NCBI GenBank assembly: GCA_003999685.1
Contig: CP021233.1
Coordinates: forward strand, 744,001-808,000
Length of the DNA stretch: 64,000 nt
DNA from: Taiwanofungus camphoratus
Lineage: Eukaryota; Basidiomycota; Agaricomycetes; Polyporales; Taiwanofungaceae
Direction: 5' to 3'
Below are positions 1-9,447 of this stretch, piece by piece. Made by a program: the position numbers and the translations under genes. The notes under the pieces were generated by a model. The model was not told the origin of the DNA, did no database searches, and worked only from the letters and a program-made list of their open reading frames with translations. Position 1 is the first letter of the stretch; every line of letters starts with the position of its first letter.

Positions 1-1210
1 TCCGGGTGTGAGAGCGATATTGTGAGAACGCCAAGTGACTGGACCATCCTGGGCGTTCATCAAGACCAGATCAAGTTCGGCCTGGGCCAACTCAATAAGG
101 CGATTGGAATCAGCATAGTGCGGAGGCCGCACCCGAGATCCTGCAGCTCGTGCATCCCACAATGGGTGGCGGAGATTGAAATCCCTGCACATACACGCAA
201 TGGGTGGAAGCGCGTGTACACGTGTTTCCAAATATCAGACAGCATCAAAGGTGGTGCTGTCGTTGTACATGTTCAGGACATTAAAGTCTCCGGACGGAAG
301 CTTGAGCGCTACCATAAGGCAATCCTTATGGGAGACGCTGTGAGTGACAACTTGCGGAGAAGCCAAAGCCCACTGCTTGTTGACATAAACTGCAACCCGG
401 GAATCTTTCGATGCCCCGAGGCACTTGAACGAGGCATGGGCAGACGTATTCTCATACGCCTCCCCGTCTCGTGACTTAGCTGAGGCCACATCCTTGATAC
501 GGCCCCAGAATATCTCCTGGACGCAGATAATGTCGGCGTCCCTATGTCTCTCAAGTAGAATGCTCGTATTCTCCGCAGATTTCTGAACATTCGCACTTAT
601 GCATGTGAGTGCGGGCCTAGTAGGCTCGTCTCTCAGATTGTCACCATCAGCCATGGGGCTGGGCGTACGGGAGGGATCTGCTTCCGCCTCCATGGGGGAA
701 TCGGACCGTTCATTATGTTGTGAGGCCGGCGGAGTTCTGAACGGTGGGGCCGAAGCACCGTTGGAAGGATCCGGTTCACACAGTGTTCCATTACTCCCAT
801 AAAGGGTTGATGGTATTAATCCCAATCCGGCGTGCCTTGTGCTACCGGCGTGGGTAAAGGGCATGGAGACAGCAAGGCTGCTTCCAGCACTAATGTAGTC
901 ATCGCCCCCTCCCCCAGAGGGGATTGAGCAACTTCCACATCTTTGTGAATCGTCTGGCACTATGTCCATCAATTCAAAGAGAGGACCTCTCGATAGAGAG
1001 GAACTCGAAGTGGAACTCTCCCCATGATAGGGTGAGTTCAAAGATGTGTCCAATGGACGAGATCTCGGATAATCTGAGTCAGCTTGAGTGCGATGAGCAG
1101 AGCAGCCGCCATGCACCGACATCGCACTCGACGAGGTGGGTGCACCATCAGTCCTAAGACCAACAGCGGCTATAGGAGCACCAGTATGGGGGGAATGGGG
1201 AAGGAAACGA
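1..1210 (-). mobile_element. LINE (non-LTR retrotransposon), 5' part with endonuclease domain
   Basis: A minus-strand reading frame from 1218 down to 235 encodes a Ser/Pro-rich leader and then an apurinic endonuclease (exonuclease-endonuclease-phosphatase) domain. Visible signatures are ISANVQKS at the domain start and IICVQEIFWG with the catalytic Glu. The frame is lost near 235. Another frame below 240 carries CRDFNLRHPLWD, the DFN motif expected next in LINE endonucleases, so this copy is damaged. The element continues past the window start. Its 5' end lies at about 2887: bases 2824-2887 hold a short leader and the first codons (starting MSKSH), cut from the rest by the LTR-like repeat at 1211-2818. 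The reverse transcriptase is not in view. Family assignment to a Tad1-like or other fungal clade is not possible from this part. Confidence 0.8.
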
Positions 1211-2818
1211 TGATACAACCTAGGGGACCCTGGTACCTAGGGAGTGCTCCGCAACGTGGCTGGGGGTAGTGTGATAACTGTGAGGGTGTGAGGGTAGGAG
1301 CTACAACCTGTATGATACCGGGAAACCTGTATGTCTTGTTTTTATAAGTGGGGGAGTAAGGGGTCAAGGGTCCTGCACAACAGGATCTTGTTCCTAAGTG
1401 CTATACTATCCCTAAGGCCTTGCGAGGCCCTCCGAAGTACGTGAAGTTCTTCGAGATTTTGCGAAGTCCTTCGAAGTTTTTAGCTAAATCGCGCGAGCTG
1501 ACTTCGTAGATGCTGCGAAGTCCTTTTAGCTAGAGTTAGCTAAAGGGCGTAAGGTTTAGAGGTTTGTTAGAGCGAGGTGGGCGGGGTTTGGCTAGCATAG
1601 GAGACCTGTAGGAGAGGTCGGAGAGTTCGAGGACGTAGGGAGATGTACTATAGCCTGTAACTAAGGCTATGGGCGAGTCGTAGGGCTATTCGTAGGACGT
1701 AGGGATGACGCAACGTGAGCCTAAGGGTATAACTAAGGCGGAGGCCCACCGGATAGGTGCTATAAGAGGTGCTGAAGGGTGCGAAGTCACGGCGACTTTC
1801 GTAGATCGTAGTGCGTAGTTCAGGAAGCATAGACGTGGTTCGTAGATATATCGCGAGCGTAGACGTAGTTCAAAGGTACTGAAACGAAGCTGGGGTGGAG
1901 ACTTAGGGACCTTAGGACCGTTCCTAAGGTTGTACTCACGGCGCTTTCCTGAGATCGGAGCTACAGGGGAACTGGTATTCCAAAGAGAGAAGCGTGCACT
2001 GAGGGGTCTCTCTCTTACATAGTAAACTACCTCTGACTAAATAGGGGAGCGTGAGGTGAACTAATCTTGCGCGAAGTGATCCTTACGAGTCCGAAATGTG
2101 TACTAAAACGCATGGACTCCGAAGTGAACACGAGGGGGATAGGAACTAATTAGGAACTGAAACAGGGGAACTACGAACGGTAGAAAGGTGACCAACTTCA
2201 TTCACGAGGGCGGGATGACTATCTGAGAGCAGCCATGCGCCGTGATCACCTATCTTAGCGGGCTAAGAGCGCACGAAGTTCTTAGCAGCGGGACTTGGCC
2301 TAATCGGGGCAGGAGGTGTCCTAACTGGGTGGAGGGTCATATGGGTACGCCCTAGGATGACCTTATGGCATAGGATCGAGACCCATGGGGGTGCACAAGG
2401 CTTCCTAAGTCCAACTTCCGGAACTTCAGACCGTTTCGGAGCCTATCGGAGGTAACTGCAATCACAAGAGCTAGGAGAGACTTAGCTAAGACTTCTTAGC
2501 TAAGCCCGGGATGAGTGACGTAGTAGATAGGACCTAGATCCAATGGAGCAGTATGGGAGGGCCAGCAGTGTCCGATAGTGGACTTAGCAGGAGTTAGGGA
2601 CTTCGCGTCTAGCATTCGAAACCTCGTAGCACCTCGTGTGACTTCGCAAGACTTCGTAAGGTGTTAGAAGGGTTTAGGAAGGAGAGGGGGCATTAGGAAT
2701 ATTATAGGAACCTATCCCTCCTGTCGTAGGCTGTAGGAGAGTCTTAGAGCGGTCGGTTGGGGGATTAGAAAGCTCCTAATAATCGCGATTCGGGGCCCAG
2801 GAGGCTACGGGACTCATC
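1211..2818 (+). mobile_element. LTR-like repeat, copy A (probable solo LTR)
   Basis: A non-coding block of about 1.6 kb present three times in the window (also 3156-4919 inverted and 61947-63712). It starts TGATACAACC and ends GACTCATC(A), so the ends are roughly TG...CA with a short imperfect inverted repeat. It sits inside a LINE and is flanked by AACGA at 1206-1210 and 2819-2823, a target duplication of 4-5 bp (ambiguous by one base). These are the marks of a solo LTR, though a non-autonomous element with short terminal inverted repeats is possible. It is somewhat shorter than the other two copies. The three copies look more than 95% alike by eye, so the family is young. No internal coding region or integrase was found. 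Confidence 0.6.
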
Positions 2819-2894
2819 AACGATGGGATTTAGACATGCTGGGCACGGGCGCTAAATCAAGATGGTGGTGGTACTGGTTCAAGAAGTGGCCCGG

Positions 2895-3147
2895 CTTTTT
2901 TTTTTTTTTTTTTTTTTTTAATTCCTCAAGTTTATACTCCATATGACGTAGGTACATGTAGAGTAATAATGATAGTAAGTGGGCATCCGTGCCCGCATGA
3001 GCGGCACACCTACAGGTTTCGGTGGCCTCGTTATGTGGCGTGGGCATATAAGCCAGTTAGGCCTGCAAAGAGAAAGATACAGTCATCCATAGGACGCCAT
3101 ACCTAACCCCCGCCTGACCTACTTTTTCACGCTCTATGTGTTTATCC
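2895..3147 (-). mobile_element. Short poly(A)-tailed retroposon insertion
   Basis: A 253 bp insertion that ends, on the minus strand, in a run of 24 A (T run at 2896-2919). It is bounded by a perfect 7 bp direct repeat GGCCCGG at 2888-2894 and 3148-3154. The poly(A) tail and target duplication are those of a retroposed sequence, either the 3' end of a 5'-truncated LINE or a SINE. No clear A or B box of a pol III promoter was seen, so a LINE 3' fragment is a little more likely. It landed in the target duplication of the LTR-like repeat at 3156, so it is younger than that repeat. Confidence 0.7.
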
Positions 3148-3155
3148 GGCCCGGT

Positions 3156-4919
3156 GATGAGTCCCGTAGCCTCCTGGGCCCCGAATCGCGATTTTAGGAG
3201 CTTTCTAATCCCCCAACCGACCACTCTAAGACTCTCCTACAGCCTACGACAGGAGGGATAGGTTCCTATAATATTCCTAACGCCCCCTCTCCTTCCTAAA
3301 CCCTCCTAACACCCTACGAAGTCTTGCGAAGTCACACGAGGTGCTACGAGATTTCGAATGCTAGACGCGAAGTCCCTAACTCCTGCTAAGTCCACTATCG
3401 GACACTGCCGGCCCTCCCATACTGTTCCATTGGATCTAGGTCCTATCTACTACGTCACTCATCCCGGGCTTAGCTAAGAAGTCTTAGCTAAGTCTTTCCT
3501 AGCTCTTGTGATTGCAGCTACCTCCGATAGGCTCCAAAACGGTCCGAAGTTCCGGAAGTTGGACTTAGGAAGCCTTGTGCACCCCCATGGGTCTCGATCC
3601 TACGCCATAAGGTCATCCTAGGGCGTATCCATATGGCCCTCCACCCAGTTAGGACACCTCCTACCCCGATTAGGCCAAGTCCCGCTGCTAAGAACTTCGT
3701 GCGCTCTTGGCCCACTAAGATAGGTGATCACGGCGCATGGCTGCTCTCGGATAGTCATCCCGCCCTCGTGAATGAAGTTGGTCACCTTTCTACCGTTCGT
3801 AGTTCCCCTGTTTCAGTTCCTAATTAGTTCCTATCCCCCTCGTGTTCACTTCGGAGTCCATGCGTTTTAGTACACATTTCGGACTCGTAAGGATCACTTC
3901 GCGCAAGATTAGTTCACCTCACGCTCTCCTATTTAGTCAGAGGTAGTTTACTATGTACAAGAGAGACCCCTCAGTGTACGCTTCTCTCTTTGGAATACCA
4001 GTTCCCCTGTAGCTCCGATCTCAGGAAAGCGCCGCGAGTACAACCTTAGGAACGGTCCCAAGGTCCCTAAGTCTCCACCCCAGCTCCGTTTCAGTACCTT
4101 TGAACTACGTCTACGCTCGCGATATATCTACGAACTACGTCTACGCTTCCCGAACTACGCACTACGATCTACGAAGTCGCCGTGACTTCGTGCCCTTCAG
4201 CACCTCTTATAGCACCTATCCGGTGGGCCTCCGCCTTAGTTATACCCTTAGGCTCACGTTGCGTCATCCCTACGTCCTACGAATAACCCTACGACTCCCC
4301 TATAGCCTTCATTACAGGCTATAGTACATCTCTCTACGCCCTCGAACTCTCCGACCCACACCTCGACGTCATCAGACACTTCAGAGCTTCCAGCAACCTC
4401 GTTCCCTCATTCCTATTCCAAGTATTAGCTCTCCGAACCATCCGACCTCTCCTACAAGTCTCCTACGCCAGCCAAACCTCGCCCACCTCGCTCTAACAAA
4501 CCTCTAAGCCTTATACCCTTTAGCTAACTCTAGCTAAAAGGACTTCGCAGCAGTCTCGTACCCTCTGCCGCTTAGTAGAAATTATAGTCCATTGGCTTAT
4601 TGCTCCCTAACTCTATACAGCCTACGAAGTCAGCTCGCGTGATTTAGCTAAAACTTCGAAGGACTTCGCAAAACCTCGAAGAACTTCGCATACTTCGGAG
4701 GGCCTCGCAAGGCCTTAGGGATAGTATAGCACTTAGGAACAAGATCCTGTTGTGCAGGACCCTTGACCCCTTACTCCCCTACTTACAAAAACAAGACATA
4801 CAGGTTTCCCGGTATCATACAGGTTGTAGCTCCTACCCTCACACCCTCACAGTTATCACACTACCCCCAGCCACGTTGCGGAGCACTCCCTAGGTACCAG
4901 GGTCCCCTAGGTCGTATCA
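3156..4919 (-). mobile_element. LTR-like repeat, copy B (inverted relative to copy A)
   Basis: The reverse complement of the repeat at 1211-2818, about 1.76 kb, flanked by CCGGT at 3151-3155 and 4920-4924 (4-5 bp target duplication). With copy A it forms an inverted repeat whose spacer is about 340 bp, mostly the retroposon at 2895-3147. It inserted between the 3' end of one LINE and the 5' end of the next on the minus strand. Same interpretation as copy A: probable solo LTR of an unassigned family, young by its similarity to the other copies. No coding capacity seen. Confidence 0.6.
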
Positions 4920-4924
4920 CCGGT

Positions 4925-5945
4925 CATCCCGTTCCGTCAGTAAATCACCTAGGGAACTGAGTCTAGCCCTACAGGTTTCGGGCCTCAGTTATCATTTGGG
5001 TAGACGGGGGGTCGTCACGGATACTGGGTTCCGCTATCCCCTCGTCTATCCAATTATGGTACATTTCGAACGCCTTTGCTTCAGTGTCGTACCACTCACA
5101 GAAATCTCGGTATTTTCCACCCAAGGCTGTGGTCATACCGGGATCTAAATGTCGGTCCGCATGGAACCTCTGTCATGCCACTTGTCTTCCGACAGTGTGG
5201 CACATAAGATGGGCACAAGTGAATGTTCTCGTGCGCGCAGCTTCAGCTTCAAGCAGAGATTCTGCTAGAATCTCTGCCCAATCAAAGGTGGAGACCATCG
5301 GGTTGAGCCGAAGGAACTCCATTATGTCATCCGGGGTCCATCCCCTTTGTTCAGGGGGCCCCATCAGAAGCGGATCACGAGGACCCTGTTGGCGCTTTGT
5401 CCTGATCCAGAATGGACAGTCGAAGAGCACATGTTCCCTAGTTTCCTCCGCTCCACATAGGCAGAGGTGAGGGCCTGGGATATTGAACCTAGAGCGGTAT
5501 TCACCGCCAGGGAAATGGTTGGTGAGCACACGACATACGTGTGCCACCTCCTTATTGGACTTGCCAGCTGCCTTCAAGACCCACGTGCCCTTGGCCGTAG
5601 TCCCGTGCAGCGGTAAGGCGTCCTCGGTTACTTTCCATAACCGGCGGCCGCAATAGCTGGGGTTATCGACTAGCATCCCCCAGCGCTTTTTGATCCTTGC
5701 CTTGACGCGAGCAAGGGCCATTGATTGTGAGATGAATTCCGGTTGGGGATCATCCAATGCCTTCTTCACGAGTTCATCGACAAACTCGTTCTGAAAAATG
5801 CCTTTATGGGATGGGACCCAAGCGGCCCGGCTTGGATGCTTACTTACTACGTACCCTATGTGGCGCGTGCTATTGCAATCCATGCGTTGACATCACTTTC
5901 AAGGAGCGCTCAGTACTCAAGGTTTCTGTGATCGTATGTCTTTAA
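4925..5945 (-). mobile_element. LINE 3' end with RNase H remnant and zinc-binding tail
   Basis: A minus-strand ORF (5883 to 5173, 236 aa) gives the end of a LINE second ORF. AWVPSHKGIFQNEFVDELVKK is the last RNase H motif (compare the usual W-P-G-H-x-G-x-x-G-N-E-x-A-D form). LCLCGAEETREHVLFDCPFW is the C-terminal Cys/His cluster typical of fungal and animal LINE ORF2 proteins. Upstream of about 5940 no reverse transcriptase is seen, so the copy is 5'-truncated, as is usual for LINE insertions. The 3' untranslated part runs to the LTR-like repeat at 4919. It lies head to tail with the LINE at 1-2887. Confidence 0.8.
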
Positions 5946-6111
5946 GATTCATTGATCATTTCCAATTTGACCTCTTTGTTTATTATGATCACAAGCATTT
6001 TGTCAGTCTGCCGACCTGTGGACATCTACAAGGGGCCACGGGAAAATGTCGATGGCTAGTGACTGATTTGATACCTAAGCCACAATATTTCCTCTCATTG
6101 TCCTCGCTCGA

Positions 6112-6119
6112 TATATAAA
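6112..6119 (+). promoter_or_regulatory. TATA box of the 6164 pseudogene
   Basis: TATATAAA lies 45 bp before the first ATG of the decayed gene that follows, in a C/T-rich leader. Position and sequence fit a fungal TATA box. The gene behind it is broken. Confidence 0.45.
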
Positions 6120-6163
6120 GGGCAGTTTTCAGCAATATTCTCGCGACCAACCTCGCAACCAAC

Positions 6164-7193
6164 CATGTCTGCCAACTGGCCTAGGAAAGTTACCGTGACC
6201 CTCAAGCAACATATGACACATGTACGCATACCGCTAGAGGAAGCTCATCAGACCGAGCGCGAGTGTGGTTTGTACCACTTGTATGACTAGGGATTGAACT
6301 TCATAGCGCTATGAACCAGCACACACGACAAGCGCATCTCCATTTACCCGCAATCAACATTGTGCTTAGAAGAGGAGCCTGAAATACCAGACGTAGAACC
6401 ATCAGGTGTCTGTAGTTACTTTTTCCTGAAATGTTATTTAACTTCACTCAGATCGGACGACCCAGAGTAGCACTGTTGGCATTGATGAAGCTTTTGCGGA
6501 GCTTAGTTTGGACAGCTTTCGAACGGAATCGAGTGCAAGAAGTTCCAACGCCTTCTCTGTAGAGAGTGTTCGACCGAACCGAAAATTCACTCGGACCCCC
6601 GACTTCGTCAGCATTTTGAAACGTCCTGACGAAAGTCCCCGCTTGATGTTCATTTGCCTTTTCCAGTCCATTATTATCTCGCGTTTTCTGAAGAACAGAG
6701 AAAAGGTGCTATGGATTATGTCATCTTTAACATGACCAATCAAGCCAAGGAACAAGCACAGTTTGCGTTTGCACATTATCCAAACGAGAACGCGGTCCAT
6801 GTTGCTTCCATCGTTGGTACTCGCTTTCGTGTCATGAAGTTTCTTCGTTCGCGCACACCTAAATTTGGCGAATTTACACTTATGGAACCAAACGATATTC
6901 CTATCACAACCTCGGATATATATGACTTTTTAAGCCCGATATGGCGGACTATGGCGCACAGTTCAAGTGGTGGTGGACAACAGCGAAGAACGCAGGGGAT
7001 CGGAAACCGCAGGAAGCGTAAATGTGACGAAAGTTGTATACCTGGGAATGACTATTTGTATATGGGTATTAACGAATGCCTTCACTTACTCAGTTCGGGT
7101 AGAGAGTACATTGAATTTCATACCGGTGTAGGCTATTACACTTCCGCCTTGCTCCGAGCAGAGAAAGCATTGCGAACTCCTCTTGAGGCTTGA
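6164..7193 (+). pseudogene. Decayed PD-(D/E)XK-like gene, left copy
   Basis: The start reads MSANWPRKVTV and then aligns along its length with the minus-strand gene at 26926-27818. Shared stretches are HMTHV near the start, LYHLYD, ISIYP, PDV at the exon end, TPDFVSIL, and VASIVGTRFRVMKF followed by RTPKFGE. A probable intron lies at 6406-6451. The copy is broken: TAG after LYHLYD, TGA shortly after, and a frame change near 6640. The segment that should carry the Glu-x-Lys of a PD-(D/E)XK nuclease (HEVKP in the other copy) is lost here. The nuclease label is inference from PDF plus EVK spacing in the better copy. I do not recognise a named family. It ends about 480 bp outside the left arm of the palindrome. 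Confidence 0.65.
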
Positions 7194-7504
7194 AGTGTGA
7201 TGCGCTTCAAGCTCTTCCTTGCTCGCATCGGCGGAAGAAGGCCGTCGACTTCTGCCCAAGCAAGGCTCCAACCATTACAAACTACTTAGCAATGGCTCTG
7301 TGTGGACGCTTTGTTGGCGCGAAGTTGTGAAATTTCGTCACTGGCTCAACTCATTGACGGTACCTGGTTCAAGGAAACGGGATTGCTTTGGTCAAGGTGG
7401 ATAGACAAGTATAGCGCGCCATTGGAGAAGTAGATGACACTCGGTAAACATCATACGCAGAAATAATGCAGGTTGAAGAGATCAGACATGCGCACAACGC
7501 ACCT
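7194..7504. other. No gene seen
   Basis: Short overlapping open frames on both strands without recognisable protein logic. No repeat shared with the rest of the window was noticed. Confidence 0.5.
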
Positions 7505-7842
7505 CGTTGGCTGAGGTTTGACTTGATTTGACACAGAAATGCGATTACATTAGAAAAATGAGTGTATCGCATTGATGTGCATCAGCAGGCGAAATCGCAA
7601 ACGACGACCATACTGAGTCCACGTAACCTGTCTAAGGTCCAGATACCACTTCGGTCTCTCTGTTTCGCCAAGTTCGACCCGAAGTGCCTCTACGACATCG
7701 TCTGATGGAGCTCTAGCAAGATCATGATTGGCATACAGTGAGATAATTGTCAAGTCGTCACGTAATAGTGCGGAGTTAATGGAGGAGTATAGGACAAGCC
7801 AAGTCCCTCGACGATGAATCCCAGAGTATACTGCGCGACCAG
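7505..7842 (-). pseudogene. Family X 3' fragment, left arm
   Basis: Minus-strand translation ends TIISLYANHDLARAPSDDV and continues EALRVELGE, KPKWYLDL and WTQYGRRL, the C-terminal third of the unknown family X (intact copies at 29214 and 30710). The normal stop codon after GRRL is lost, and homology continues into the 3' flank of the 30710 copy. The N-terminal two thirds are absent. It abuts the truncated Dap1 copy. The matching fragment in the right arm (26252-26440) stops earlier, so the left side extends about 165 bp beyond the mirrored part. Confidence 0.75.
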
Positions 7843-7845
7843 AAA

Positions 7846-8599
7846 CTGGGGAAACCCAAGCAATTCTACGATATTATATTTACACGCAAATACAATGTGG
7901 TCAATCTTGACAGGATGTAGATTTCCGATCCGCAACTTGTGTTCACCGTTTCATGACTATGTCGGGACTCACTCTGTCACAGTCGCGAGGGAGGTTCTCA
8001 GCGGCGTCTCTCGGACCGCATCGTTCTCGACGAGCTTGCCGCAGACGATGTACTTGTTGGAGAAGGGCTCCATCCAACCTGTGTTCTTGTGAGATAAAGC
8101 TCGTCAGGGACGCCCGAGCCCCACGCGTACCTTTCATGTTGTCACTACAGTAGCGGCAGCATCAATCAGTCCACTCTCCCACTACGTGACGAGGATGTCA
8201 ATACTCACATCTCGTCCGGAGTGAGGTCATCAACTTGTCAAGTGGTTGGTCCACGGGGGTGAGCATCTCTGCATAGAGTACAGGGGTGAGCGATAAAATC
8301 AATAGTCCTGCGCTGAATGCGCACCTGTGTCGAACGACTGCTTGGCCATGCCGCGCGACGCATCGCGCCCCGCAAAGTTGGCGTACATGCCATATGTGCA
8401 CGTTCATGAGCGCAACCGCGCCTCACCGCGCAAACGGTGAACGCACCAGGCCCATAGAAATTCCGCCCCGCCGTCACATCGTACACGACACCGCTGATGG
8501 CAAGCAGGATCCGCTTGCCGTCCTGTCCATTGAACGGCTCGAGCGTCCTAGGCGTGTATGTCTGTTAGAGCAGCGTCGGCGGGTGCGCATTGGGCATCC
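7846..8599 (-). pseudogene. Truncated Dap1/PGRMC copy, left arm
   Basis: Homologous to bases 32249-33004 of the intact Dap1 locus, starting at the codons for MPKAHPPTLLYQ and running past the stop. The N-terminal 45 codons with the membrane anchor are missing, and CTC TAC CAG of the intact gene reads CTC TAA CAG here, a nonsense codon. Exons for YDVTAGRNFYGPG, the heme-binding-like middle and NKYIV are still readable. Before the homology starts (8601-8656) lies a short relic of the transporter 3' flank. This is not a functional gene. Both arms carry the same truncation and nonsense codon, so the damage predates the inverted duplication. Confidence 0.8.
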
Positions 8600-8659
8600 G
8601 CTTGTCATAGAGTCGTTTGTAAGGGTCTATGCGGTGTCGCTACAAATCTGTAACATCTG

Positions 8660-9447
8660 ACTTTCTGACCGTCAGGTAACTAGTCAGTGACCGGCACAAC
8701 ACTGAAGGCTCAGTATTTCCGTTGCCACGACCCTTCTTGGCAACATTGGCTTGACCATCTGGTATCTCATTATACTAGAATGTTCAAACCTTCGCGTTTC
8801 GTCTTTCTGCGGCAGCTTAGTTGCAGTTAAAGCGAGCTCTGCCTACTGCGAAGTTCCGCGGGCCTGGTGGAACCGATTGACATAGGCAAGGAGTCAGAGG
8901 ACATCGAGGTGCCCTCATTATCACGTGACCGTCCTCCTGATCCAACTTCAGCATCATTCCTCTCCCGGAACGCTATCAGCTGAAGCGCGCCGTCGATTTC
9001 ATGACTTCTCGGATACATTCTGACCACTGGAAGCTTGGGCTCAAACCTTGACGGCGTAATTTGTAGAGCAAACTTGGAGTTGCGGGTCTTCTCTTACGTG
9101 CATGCGGGCTTGCGCTGACCTGCCTGTTTTCCGTCGTCTCATCGTCGCGTCTTTCTCTGGTGCTAAGTGCGTCTGGGCCCGATGGCAGGAGCAAACGCGA
9201 ATTTTAGCAGCAATGACGCTGAACCACCTTCACCTCGCGAAGCGATGTGGTTGAGCGCGTCGCCTAGTATGAGTCGAGCAGGGTGAGATCTATTACCCAA
9301 CCTCGGGAAGAGTGTAGCTTGCGTGATCACCTGTTGAACGTTCGTCGTCAGTTTACTGCAGCCGAGGAGTTATGTGTCGTCCAGTTCAAAGTCGTCAAGG
9401 CCCCACAACGTCGTACCTCACTCGCAGGATAACATTCGTGAAAGCAC
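8660..9447. other. 5' region of the left transporter gene; no separate gene seen
   Basis: Several short frames on both strands, none convincing. It probably includes the transporter promoter and perhaps an upstream non-coding or short coding exon, since the transporter frame is open above its first clear ATG. Confidence 0.4.

Noticed and set aside
235-1218. The 327-aa minus-strand frame as a host gene
   Set aside because: Its second half is a LINE endonuclease with the standard motifs; the copy at 63713 confirms it is repetitive.
1560-2700. Repeated CTTCGAAGT/CTTCGTAG words in the LTR-like repeats as a regulatory array
   Set aside because: They are spread unevenly through a young transposable repeat, so element sequence bias is the simpler explanation.
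3155-3195. TGATGAGTCCCGTAGCC...GGGCCCCGAA at the end of the LTR-like repeat as a hammerhead ribozyme
   Set aside because: The CUGAUGAG and GAAA-like boxes are only partly present and no stem II or stem III pairing could be drawn.
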